A stretch of DNA of 64,000 nucleotides from Elainella sp. Prado103. GTDB lineage: Bacteria; Cyanobacteriota; Cyanobacteriia; Elainellales; Elainellaceae. Where the stretch lies: contig JALOOM010000008.1 of NCBI GenBank assembly GCA_025454395.1, positions 1-64,000 of the forward strand, written 5' to 3'. The translations under genes and the position numbers were made by a program. The notes below the pieces were generated by a model. That model was not told the origin of the DNA. It saw nothing but the letters and a program-made list of their open reading frames with translations, and searched no databases. This document shows positions 28,688 through 37,287 of the stretch, one piece after another; positions within the stretch are counted from its first letter, which is position 1; each line of letters opens with the position of its first letter.

Positions 28688-29620
28688 TCACTCCACAAAA
28701 CCAGGCAACCCTGCCCTCGGTAATCCCCAAGTCCGAATGCGCTGACGCAACCAGCCATCTACCCGCCACCGCTCGATCGCCTGATTCACAGGTTGCCGCA
28801 GTGTATCAAACTGAAGCCCCTTTGGCATGGCCACGGCCAGAGCCTCAGCCGAGAGCAGGGTTGGCAGTAGGTGGTAGGCTGGATTTTGCTGCACCCATCC
28901 CGTCAAAACTGTGACATCCGCCGCAAAAGCATCGACCTGCCCGGATTCCAGCAGTGTTTCTGCTTCGGCATAGGTCTCAACACCCCGCAGGGATAGCGCT
29001 GGCAGCAGCGATCGAACGGTCGCGATCGTATCGGAGCCATTCAACACCGCTACCCTGGCTGGCTGGAGATCACTGAGCTGTTGCAAAGCAGGATCACGGG
29101 CAATCAAGGCAGTCCCATCGATATAGTAGGGAGGGCTAAAATCCACGACCCGTAACCGGGCAGGGGTGATGGACATCCGAGCCACAATCAAATCGACTTG
29201 ATCGGTCAACAGAGCCTTCAGCCGATCCTGATTCAACAAGGGTTGCAATTCAAGCGCGGTCGGATCAGCCAGCAACTCAGCGGCCAACTGCCGAGCGATG
29301 TCGATTTCGAAGCCCTGGAGTTCCTGAGTTTGCGGATCGCGAAATCCTAAAGGGCGGAGGTTCTCCTTGACTCCCACAATCAGATAGCCTCGATCGCGAA
29401 TATCGGATAACTCAGCGGCCTGCACCGTATCAGATGCACAGAATCCGATCGGTAGAGTCCCGATCAGTAGCAGCCCGGTCAGCAGCAGCCCGATCAGCAA
29501 GCCCAATCGCCCCTGCAAAAAGCCTACCTGTTCAGGTCGAATTGACCTCCCAAGTAGGCAAATACTTTGAGCCTTTTGGCTGCAATAATTTGGGCTGAAA
29601 TGGTTCAACCAGTTCAACAA
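28688..29620 (-). CDS. Periplasmic solute-binding protein (amino-acid type)
   Basis: About 310 residues. A hydrophobic segment (about residues 36-62) is an uncleaved or late signal; the mature part begins near AAELSDIRDRGYLIVGVKEN. It is a family 3 solute-binding protein: LRPLGFRDPQTQELQGFEID, DLIVARMSITPARLRVVDF and the second-lobe VAVLNGSDTIATVRSLLP. It should bind a polar amino acid or similar ligand; no permease or ATPase genes are nearby, so it may be an orphan receptor. No ATG fits. The frame opens with TTG at 29620, so the start is uncertain. Confidence 0.8.
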   Translation of the reverse strand: MLNWLNHFSPNYCSQKAQSICLLGRSIRPEQVGFLQGRLGLLIGLLLTGLLLIGTLPIGFCASDTVQAAELSDIRDRGYLIVGVKENLRPLGFRDPQTQELQGFEIDIARQLAAELLADPTALELQPLLNQDRLKALLTDQVDLIVARMSITPARLRVVDFSPPYYIDGTALIARDPALQQLSDLQPARVAVLNGSDTIATVRSLLPALSLRGVETYAEAETLLESGQVDAFAADVTVLTGWVQQNPAYHLLPTLLSAEALAVAMPKGLQFDTLRQPVNQAIERWRVDGWLRQRIRTWGLPRAGLPGFVE

Positions 29621-29668
29621 AATGAATCCTGAAATTGAATTGAGGGTATCGATAGTTGAGGACGCGAC

Positions 29669-30022
29669 TTAAAGCGCTTTACCAGCCAGTTCAACCACCT
29701 TGCCAAAGCCAGCGGGGTCAAGCACCGCCATTTGAGCCAGCATTTTGCGGTTGATTTCAATATTGGCCTTTTTCAAACCGCCCATTAACTTGCTGTAGCT
29801 CATGCCATGTTGACGGGCAGCCGCATTGATGCGGGTGATCCACAACCGACGAAAATCCCGTTTCCGCTTGCGACGATCCCGATAGGCATTGCGGAGCGCC
29901 TTCATCACCTGCTGGTTCGCAGTGCGGAAGAGCCGAGAGTGAGAGCCACGAAAACCTTTAGCAAGCTTGAGAATTTTTTTGCGGCGCTTGCGAGCAACAT
30001 TACCGCGCTTAACACGAGTCAT
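29669..30022 (-). CDS. rplT: 50S ribosomal protein L20
   Basis: 117 residues, full length. It binds 23S rRNA early in large-subunit assembly. The sequence is unmistakable: [20 protein letters not shown], then [20 protein letters not shown] and [23 protein letters not shown] at 30022; the open frame upstream to 30142 has no family support. It follows rpmI with a gap of about 140 bp. Confidence 0.98.
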   Translation of the reverse strand: MTRVKRGNVARKRRKKILKLAKGFRGSHSRLFRTANQQVMKALRNAYRDRRKRKRDFRRLWITRINAAARQHGMSYSKLMGGLKKANIEINRKMLAQMAVLDPAGFGKVVELAGKAL

Positions 30023-30164
30023 GATGAAATTCCTGCAAAAAGTAATGAGAGCAACCAGGTACGGGTGGCGGATGATCAAACCCGATCCCATGGCGAATTG
30101 ATCAAACTGAAAATTCAGCCTGAAGTTAAACCTAAAATCCACAACCCCTAGACGGGACAGGAGC

Positions 30165-30362
30165 TTAGGCGTAGGGCAGCATCAACTGTACGTTCTCAGC
30201 ATCACGCTCATTCACCACCGCTAAGCCAGTAATGCGGCGTTTGCGGGCAGCCGACTTGTGCTGCAACAGGTGATTTTTGAATGCTTTGCGACGCATAAAC
30301 TTGCCACTACCACTTTTCTGAAAGCGCTTGGCAGCCGCCTTGCGAGTTTTGAGCTTGGGCAT
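30165..30362 (-). CDS. rpmI: 50S ribosomal protein L35
   Basis: 65 residues, highly basic: [20 protein letters not shown], then [18 protein letters not shown]. This is the normal L35. It forms the usual rpmI-rplT pair; infC is not next to it. The gene upstream on the same strand is bcsA, about 200 bp away, so rpmI-rplT probably has its own promoter in that gap. Confidence 0.97.
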   Translation of the reverse strand: MPKLKTRKAAAKRFQKSGSGKFMRRKAFKNHLLQHKSAARKRRITGLAVVNERDAENVQLMLPYA

Positions 30363-30559
30363 GGATTTGCCTAAATCTTTCAAAATTTACACAGTCTATC
30401 ATTATAGACGGATCGGCAACTTGCGGGCAATTTCGATCGCAGGGGATTTCGGAGATTTGCAGGTTCCAAATTGCTGGGGTTCGATCGCCAACGGCCAGGC
30501 TCATCCCCAGTTTCCCCCGGTTCGTTCACCCATATGCGGCCGATCCAGCAGCATTCAGC

Positions 30560-33121
30560 CTAATCCAGACGCTTGAGCAATTCCCGAATCCGATCGGACT
30601 GCTCTGCATCCAGAGATTGTGGAAAGCTCAGCTCGACGGGGACTGAAGCCATTGCCCTGCGATCAGCAATCCCCGTGGGCATCCACAACTGACGAGTTCC
30701 CACCGATTCCAGTTGCGCCAACAGGTGAGTCGGGTTCGGATCCCGCATCGATTGACTCAGCAACACTCCCACTGGCACCACCGTTCGCCGCAAAGCAGCC
30801 AATTCAGGCGGACAATCCTCCAGTTCAATTCGCAATTCGCGGGAGTTGATCGCTGTGGCCACACCTGGATAATATTGACCATCCCAATAAATCTGAGCGA
30901 AGGCACGAATCTGCTTGCGAATTTGGGGAGTTTCTGTTGGGCGAATGTCCCGAAAGGCGCGACTCAACCCCAAGATTAAAAACTGGAAGGAATGCCAGGG
31001 TTGATCAACTTCTTGTCGCTGTTGGGTATACCATTCACGTACATCAGAATACAATACCAACACCAACTGATCAGCTTGTTGAGCGGTTAATTCAGCAAAA
31101 TCGATCGCCAGGATCGTCTGATCATTTTCAGTAGCCGTGCGCCGCATAATTTTGCCCGGTAGGGTAACCCGTCTGCCAAAGTCACCAGTCAGCCTCAGTT
31201 CAATCACATCTGGCAAGTTTGGATCGCCATCCACCAACACCTGTGCTCCACTTTCGCTGACATCGATCGTTTGTCCGGGCATCAAGAATCGATTTGACCC
31301 CACAATTTCGACTGGCAATTGCCGTGCTAATCGGTGCGATCGGCGCAGTTGAGGTTGCTCCAAGCCCACCAGCAGAGCCGTTCCTAACAGCACTAGATTA
31401 AACAAAGCCCAAAAAGCGTTAATCAGCACTGCTTCCTTAAACTCGGGCCGCAAGACGAGCCAGAACGGCACCGACAGCAACGACAACACGAGCAGCAACA
31501 CCAAAAAGAACGAAATTCGGGTTGACCCCCAGTCAAAATAGCGCTGGGTCACCGACACTCCTTTATCCGTCACGTTAAACTTGCCCAAGCGAGGATTAAT
31601 CACCGCCAGCAAGGTGACCAGACCATCCTGAAAGGCCATCGCATACTCAAAAATCTCATTCCAGAAAGAGAATCGCGCTGCTTTGTTGGTGATGTAGTTG
31701 GCGTTTAACCCCAAAATGATGTGTGGGATCGCATAGGCTAAGGTTTCCACCCCCAAACCACGCACCAAGTTAATGCCCACCAGCAAAAACAGCACCGGCG
31801 AAATGGCATACATCAGCCGTGGAAAGCCAAAGAAAAAGTGCGTCGTGGCAGAAAAATAGCAGAGGCGTTGTGGCACCGTGAGCTGTAACTTGCGGTTAAA
31901 CAAGGGGTTTTCCAACCGCAAAATTTGGGCCATGCCCCGCGCCCAGCGTACTTGCTGCCCCACATAGGAGGAAAACTTCTCAGGAGCCAGCCCCGCCACC
32001 ATAATGTGGTCGTAGTATACCGACTCATACCCGCGCGAATGGAGCCGCAGTGAGGTATGGCAATCCTCCGTCACAGTTTCCACTGCGATCCCACCAACTT
32101 CCAAAACGTAATCCTTGCGAATTACCGCTGCCGATCCACAAAAGAAAGCGGCATTCCAGAAGTCATTGCCTTTTTGAATCACCTTATAAAACAGCTCATT
32201 CAAGGACGGAATGCGACCATGGGTGAGCAAGTTCCGTTCAAACGGATCGGGGTTATAAAACCAGTGAGGAGTTTGTACCAGTGCCACTTTAGGTCGATAG
32301 AAAAAGCCCACCGTTTGTTGCAAAAACTGACGCGAAGGAATGTGATCGCAATCCAGAATGAGAATCAGTTCTCCATCTGTCAGCCGCATGGCATGGTTAA
32401 TATTACCCGCCTTAGCATGATCATTATTCTCACGGGTAATCAAGATACTGCCCAACTCTTCACACATGTCATAGAGCTGTTCTCGGCGTTCCGGAAATTT
32501 ACGTCCATCATCCAGGACATAAACTCGTTTCTTCTCCGCTGGATAATCAAGCGCCAAGGCTGCCAGAACCGTTTTGCGGACGATCGCCACATCTTCGTTA
32601 TAGGTCGGGATATAGACATCGACCGTAAACCACTGAGATTTCGGGATAACCGATAGATCAACCGGTTGCCGATCCCGCAGCCGTAGGGTTTGAAAATAGG
32701 ACAACAGCAACGTGCCGATCGCATAAAGTTCGGCAGCCAGCAGCAGCAAGCTAAAAAAGCCTTCGATCCAGGTGTCTAGATTGAGCGTATACGCTATCCG
32801 ATAAAACAAATAGCGCAGCGTGGTGACAATACTCAGCCAAGACAACAGCAAATGTAAATATTCACTATTGCGTTGATGGATCTGTTGTTTCTCGATCCGC
32901 ACAATTAGCGCGCTCGTCAAAATTAAACCCACCGCAACGGCCAACTGTTGCCACAGCAGCAGCGGAGTTACAACAAATGGGATCGACAGCACTAACAGCA
33001 AGATCACCATCCAAAATAGATAGCGCTTGTCAGCCCAAGGCAACAGTCGATCGAGCCCTCGAGGCAACGCAACCAGCCAGCGAGTTAGCCAATGATCGCG
33101 ATCGGACGAAGTTGTGGTCAT
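30560..33121 (-). CDS. bcsA: Cellulose synthase catalytic subunit (UDP-forming)
   Basis: 853 residues. It polymerises UDP-glucose into beta-1,4-glucan and moves the chain across the inner membrane. Four N-terminal membrane helices are followed by the family 2 glycosyltransferase domain: LDDGR (Asp 204), DCD (257-259), TED (351-353) and QQVRW (389-393). FNVTDKG (515-521) is the gating loop. More membrane helices follow, then a PilZ domain with RRSHR (593-597) and DVSESG (620-625), which together bind cyclic di-GMP. All catalytic and regulatory motifs are intact, so activity under c-di-GMP control is expected. It is the last gene of the five-gene cellulose operon. Confidence 0.96.
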   Translation of the reverse strand: MTTTSSDRDHWLTRWLVALPRGLDRLLPWADKRYLFWMVILLLVLSIPFVVTPLLLWQQLAVAVGLILTSALIVRIEKQQIHQRNSEYLHLLLSWLSIVTTLRYLFYRIAYTLNLDTWIEGFFSLLLLAAELYAIGTLLLSYFQTLRLRDRQPVDLSVIPKSQWFTVDVYIPTYNEDVAIVRKTVLAALALDYPAEKKRVYVLDDGRKFPERREQLYDMCEELGSILITRENNDHAKAGNINHAMRLTDGELILILDCDHIPSRQFLQQTVGFFYRPKVALVQTPHWFYNPDPFERNLLTHGRIPSLNELFYKVIQKGNDFWNAAFFCGSAAVIRKDYVLEVGGIAVETVTEDCHTSLRLHSRGYESVYYDHIMVAGLAPEKFSSYVGQQVRWARGMAQILRLENPLFNRKLQLTVPQRLCYFSATTHFFFGFPRLMYAISPVLFLLVGINLVRGLGVETLAYAIPHIILGLNANYITNKAARFSFWNEIFEYAMAFQDGLVTLLAVINPRLGKFNVTDKGVSVTQRYFDWGSTRISFFLVLLLVLSLLSVPFWLVLRPEFKEAVLINAFWALFNLVLLGTALLVGLEQPQLRRSHRLARQLPVEIVGSNRFLMPGQTIDVSESGAQVLVDGDPNLPDVIELRLTGDFGRRVTLPGKIMRRTATENDQTILAIDFAELTAQQADQLVLVLYSDVREWYTQQRQEVDQPWHSFQFLILGLSRAFRDIRPTETPQIRKQIRAFAQIYWDGQYYPGVATAINSRELRIELEDCPPELAALRRTVVPVGVLLSQSMRDPNPTHLLAQLESVGTRQLWMPTGIADRRAMASVPVELSFPQSLDAEQSDRIRELLKRLD

Positions 33122-33162
33122 AGTAATCTTTTCAGACGGGACAGGTGAACATCCAGGAAAAA

Positions 33163-33228
33163 GGTTTCGGGAAGATTTTTGGAAAGGGTTTCGGGAAGAG
33201 TTTCGGGAAGATTACTGGTAAGAGTTTT
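33163..33228. repeat. Short degenerate repeats between bcsB and bcsA
   Basis: Several imperfect copies of GTTTCGGGAAGA (about 12-15 bp spacing) fill part of the 190-bp gap between bcsB and bcsA. Confidence 0.7.
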
Positions 33229-33313
33229 ACCAACACTTGGCAATGGCACGGCATATCAATCCAAATTTTCCACCCAAGTGTTTTGTAAATATTTCCAGCC
33301 AGAGATTTTGCAA

Positions 33314-35857
33314 TTACGGCGTATCACTATCTGTAACGCGATCCAGAAAAAGTTGTGACAACCCATAAAGCAACAGCGCTAACAGCAAAATGCCTGCCAG
33401 CAAGAAAAACCAATGGTCTTGCAAAAACAGAATCATTTGATTAAACGGACTATTGCGTTGAATCCGGATGGTAGGAGCATCTTGAATGAACTCCAGATTG
33501 TAGCCACTCGCATCATAGGGAGAAGGATTGGGCTGATTCCGACTCACCAACACCGTATCGCCTTGAATCTGTGAAAACAGGGCATCTTGCCGTAGTAGCG
33601 TCTGCACTTCCTGCAACCCAGCCTCGGTTTGGGCCGTTAATGCCAACAGGATCCGTTCACGATTCCAGGGAGACAGGGTGGCCTTCAACACCCCTTGTTG
33701 ATCGGGCAGCGCATAAACACGGCTAGCCCCCCAAACGCGGCTGAACAGATCGGATAAATTAAACCCTTGATCTTGAAAAACCTCGGCGACGGGGAAACGC
33801 TCCCGGGTGCCAATGCCCACAATATTTTGGCTCTGGGCTTCGGCAGGCACGATTCCTAAATACACCGTTGCCTTCACCGATTCTGCTCGGCTGATTCGTC
33901 CCAGTCGTTCACTTAAAGCCAACAGGGTTTGCACTTCTATATCCGTCGGAGCTGCTGGCAGAGCGATCACCGTCGCAGACAGATCCTGCGGTGCAGTAAG
34001 CGGATAACCGGCTCGGAGCAACTGTAAATTCGGTAAATTGACGCTGATGTCACGTACCAGCTTAAAGCTCGTATCACCCTGTAGGGTGCCCCAAAGTTGC
34101 TGATCCGCTTCTAAGCCACACAGACTGGGCTGGCGCGGATGCATCACAAACGAGACGCTTAACAGGGAGTTCGGTTTGACTAAATGCTCAGGAATATTGA
34201 GTCTTAACGTCTGGTTACTGTTATTTCTGCCATTGAGCTGCTTCGAACCGATCGTCACTCCATCAATTTTGACTTCTACCGCTGAAGTGCGAGGATTGAC
34301 CTGATCGCTGTGGCTATAGCGCAAGATCACTTGGCTCCCTCGTAAGAAGCGATCGTCTGGTAACGCCCGAAACGGAATATTGATGATCGGCGCATTCGTG
34401 CCCCGCACCGTGACATCTTGAAAAGGCTGACGATTCTCCAGATCGAGATCTCGCAGCAGAAATTGATCTTCGATCGGCAAATAGCCTGACCATCTACGGG
34501 GATCCGGGCTCGGTACCTCCGTGACCTGATCCACGGTGATGGCTTGACCACTCGCCAACTGCTGATCATGAGATTGGCTGAGCATCTGCACGGCTCGCTG
34601 CACTCCTGCTGGGCTATTGCCCGTCACCACTAACACCGGTGTTCCTTTATCCTTGACGGTGGTGAGCATCAACAATCCGACTTCATCAGGGACTGGATTA
34701 CGCTTGCCATCCAGAAACTGGCTATTTTTGAGCGGAAAGGGTAAATCGAGTTCGCTCAAAACCGGTTGCTCCGCTGGGGTGCCAATCACAATCAGCCGAT
34801 CGTCCCGTTGCAGAGCAGTCGTATCTTTCACCAATTGACTGCGGAGATTGCGATAGTCGGCATAACGAGCCGCTGCCGTATGAAAGCGCGTGGTGGCGGT
34901 TAACCACTCACTGCTATAGGCTTTGGGCTTCAAATAGGTAAGCTGATTGGGTTCCAGGCTCAGTTTGTCTAAAAAGGGGAATGGATAGCTGCTGAAATCT
35001 AGTTGGATCGGCTGAGGACGGTAATCGATCACCACCCGTGAGTCCGGTAAAATTTCTGTCCACAACGTCGGATCAGAGGGGTTAGAGCAGGTTTCAGCCG
35101 TTTGATGCTCTGCTAGCATTGTAATCTCGTTGTAGTCCTGAATCAGCCGTTTGGGCACTGTAAACACCGCTTCACCCATTTGCGCATTAGGACGATCGAG
35201 CTGGATACTGCCCACACTGGTGTCATTCACGCGCACCATCAACCGCGATTTCTCTGCTAATAAGGCAGGAGAATGTTGATAACGCAAGACAATTTTGGCT
35301 CCCTGGGTCTCCCAATTGCGGGGACGAGTAAAGCCTAACCGCGTTTCTGGGTAAACCCCCTGTAGCCGCAACCGATTGCCCACGATCGGGCTGCGATTAA
35401 ATTCCAGTAAATATTGGCTCAGCGGTGTTGCAGGTGCACGAGAAGCCCGATTACTTTCCCTACTCCCTGCGGATCGATCGGGGTCAGATTCTAGACTCAC
35501 CGCATCTGGCACTTGAGCCATCTCATCTTCAAATTGAATCGGTTGATAGTCCTGCGGGGATAGTGCGCTGCCAGGGTAGTAAACGGGCGGCTCAGAAGGC
35601 AGGGGCGGCATAACCACCAAGGGCGGCGCTACGGTAACAGGCTGTTGCGCCTGCACCGAAGGTTTGAGCATGACCAAACTTAACCCAGTCAAACTCGTAA
35701 TACTGACCAGAAGCAGAAGACGCTTGAACCAACGGCATCGTCCCACGATCGATCGAGAGATCGTTTTCTGATTTCGGAGTTTTTTTTGCAGCCTGTGGTA
35801 GAAGCGCAGGAAATTCAGCGGAGAATACAACAGTCGTGCGAATAGGAAACGCGGCAT
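33314..35857 (-). CDS. bcsB: Cellulose synthase periplasmic subunit BcsB
   Basis: 847 residues. Signal or anchor near residues 45-70 (KRLLLLVSITSLTGLSLVML), then a large beta-rich periplasmic region with two similar halves: each has an LRYSHS/LRYQHS strand and VKIDG/VRVND jelly-roll motif, the repeated carbohydrate-binding and flavodoxin-like modules of BcsB. A C-terminal transmembrane helix (HWFFLLAGILLLALLLYGL) is the tail that docks on BcsA. It guides the glucan through the periplasm and is needed for synthase activity. Position directly before bcsA supports the call. Confidence 0.93.
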   Translation of the reverse strand: MPRFLFARLLYSPLNFLRFYHRLQKKLRNQKTISRSIVGRCRWFKRLLLLVSITSLTGLSLVMLKPSVQAQQPVTVAPPLVVMPPLPSEPPVYYPGSALSPQDYQPIQFEDEMAQVPDAVSLESDPDRSAGSRESNRASRAPATPLSQYLLEFNRSPIVGNRLRLQGVYPETRLGFTRPRNWETQGAKIVLRYQHSPALLAEKSRLMVRVNDTSVGSIQLDRPNAQMGEAVFTVPKRLIQDYNEITMLAEHQTAETCSNPSDPTLWTEILPDSRVVIDYRPQPIQLDFSSYPFPFLDKLSLEPNQLTYLKPKAYSSEWLTATTRFHTAAARYADYRNLRSQLVKDTTALQRDDRLIVIGTPAEQPVLSELDLPFPLKNSQFLDGKRNPVPDEVGLLMLTTVKDKGTPVLVVTGNSPAGVQRAVQMLSQSHDQQLASGQAITVDQVTEVPSPDPRRWSGYLPIEDQFLLRDLDLENRQPFQDVTVRGTNAPIINIPFRALPDDRFLRGSQVILRYSHSDQVNPRTSAVEVKIDGVTIGSKQLNGRNNSNQTLRLNIPEHLVKPNSLLSVSFVMHPRQPSLCGLEADQQLWGTLQGDTSFKLVRDISVNLPNLQLLRAGYPLTAPQDLSATVIALPAAPTDIEVQTLLALSERLGRISRAESVKATVYLGIVPAEAQSQNIVGIGTRERFPVAEVFQDQGFNLSDLFSRVWGASRVYALPDQQGVLKATLSPWNRERILLALTAQTEAGLQEVQTLLRQDALFSQIQGDTVLVSRNQPNPSPYDASGYNLEFIQDAPTIRIQRNSPFNQMILFLQDHWFFLLAGILLLALLLYGLSQLFLDRVTDSDTP

Positions 35858-35933
35858 ATAGGTTGTTGGTTATGCGTTAGGACTGGGAATGAATACTGAT
35901 TGAGATCACACTGATTGAAATTCAGCACAATCA

Positions 35934-35977
35934 CGAACCAAACGATCGCGAACCAAACGATCGCAAACCAAACGATC
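35934..35977. repeat. 15-bp tandem repeat between GH8 gene and bcsB
   Basis: Three copies of CGAACCAAACGATCG with small changes. Each contains CGATCG, so the array may have grown from a HIP1-type site. Confidence 0.8.
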
Positions 35978-35991
35978 GGGAACCAAGTCTT

Positions 35992-37278
35992 CTAGCCACG
36001 AAACCAGCGATCTGGTAATTGATACACAGGGAACAGCCCTAGCCAGCTTAAGTTTTGCACATAGTAGGCAGAATCATTATCCCAAAAGCCATCCCGATAA
36101 ACGGCCATGAGTTTTTGGTCATACAACTCTGCCGCAATTGCCGGATCAGTGATCTGAAAGGCGGGATACAGCATGGCATACTGAGCCGTTGACTCGTAGT
36201 TGCCGATCGGGTTGCCTTGCAGGTCAATTTTGGCTGGAATCCGCCGTTGGGTTTGCCATTTTTGGCGCAACGGCTGAAGTTGCTGCTGAAGATAACGGGT
36301 CGCTCGCGGTTCTTGAAACCAGACCGCATCCAGGGCAACCCGCCACCACACTCGATAGGCATCGAAACTATAGCGGCTTTGGAGATTATCTGCATTAGCA
36401 GGTTCAAGGGCTCCTGTCCGTAAATTCAGTTTGAGCCAGTCATTGGGCAATCCGGTGGCTGAAAGCTGGGGAGCGGCTGCTAACACCCGGTAGCTACTCT
36501 CGATCAAACTTAGCCAGTCTCGATCGGGATCTACGCGGGAAAAAATCCGGAAAGCATAGGGAGCAAAGTAAGAGGGATTGAGGTAAACCTGATCAGGTTG
36601 AGGCTGGAATGCGGCTTGCGGGCCAGGCAGCAAATAGCGCTGCGGACTCGCAGCATTTGGAGTCGTTGAGGTTTGGGCAGGGGGGCTGTCAGTAATTGTA
36701 CTGAACTTCCAGAGATCTTTGAGCTTCCGTCGCGCCAGATCGAGATAAGGGGGATGATTCCAACGCTGAGCCGCAAAAATGAGAGCCGTGATCGCATCAA
36801 TATCGCCATCACTGGCAAAGTTACCGTCGATCGTGCCCCAAGAGCCATCTGGCAACCTGCCCCATTTCCAGGCCCAGAGTTGATCAACGGGTTGTCCGCT
36901 CAAATTGCGTCGTCGCAGATTAATTTCTGACCACTGCAAAACCCGATCGAAGGTTTCGCGATCATCAATCCAGACGGATCGCAGCAGCGCATAAGCCTGT
37001 CCTTCCGAAGTAGACCGATCGTTGGCTTCTCGATCGATGATTCGTCCATCGGACTGAATAAATCTTGACCGATAGGCTTGCCAGCTTTGCTGCATCAACT
37101 GATCAATTGGTAAATCAGCGGCGGGGTCAGCAGCGGCGGGAAGGTCGATCGGCGAGCCGACGGGCGAGGGCTCCGGTGAAGGATCGATCGCCACCTTGGG
37201 CAGATCCTGCACACAGCCAGTGATCAGCAAACTGGTCAGCAAACCAACATAGCAAAACCGCCCCATTAACGCTGGCAT
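35992..37278 (-). CDS. Endoglucanase, glycoside hydrolase family 8 (BcsZ-like)
   Basis: 428 residues. An N-terminal lipoprotein signal ends in LITGC (Cys 22), then a Pro-rich linker. The GH8 domain has the general acid in STSEGQAYALLR (Glu 92) and the second acidic site in ASDGDID (Asp 157). GH8 enzymes cut beta-1,4-glucan; BcsZ/CMCax homologues in cellulose operons trim or straighten the new chain. Being a lipoprotein is unusual, since proteobacterial BcsZ is a soluble periplasmic enzyme. It lies 9 bp after the TPR gene in the same operon. Confidence 0.92.
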   Translation of the reverse strand: MPALMGRFCYVGLLTSLLITGCVQDLPKVAIDPSPEPSPVGSPIDLPAAADPAADLPIDQLMQQSWQAYRSRFIQSDGRIIDREANDRSTSEGQAYALLRSVWIDDRETFDRVLQWSEINLRRRNLSGQPVDQLWAWKWGRLPDGSWGTIDGNFASDGDIDAITALIFAAQRWNHPPYLDLARRKLKDLWKFSTITDSPPAQTSTTPNAASPQRYLLPGPQAAFQPQPDQVYLNPSYFAPYAFRIFSRVDPDRDWLSLIESSYRVLAAAPQLSATGLPNDWLKLNLRTGALEPANADNLQSRYSFDAYRVWWRVALDAVWFQEPRATRYLQQQLQPLRQKWQTQRRIPAKIDLQGNPIGNYESTAQYAMLYPAFQITDPAIAAELYDQKLMAVYRDGFWDNDSAYYVQNLSWLGLFPVYQLPDRWFRG

Positions 37279-37287
37279 GGGTTTCTC

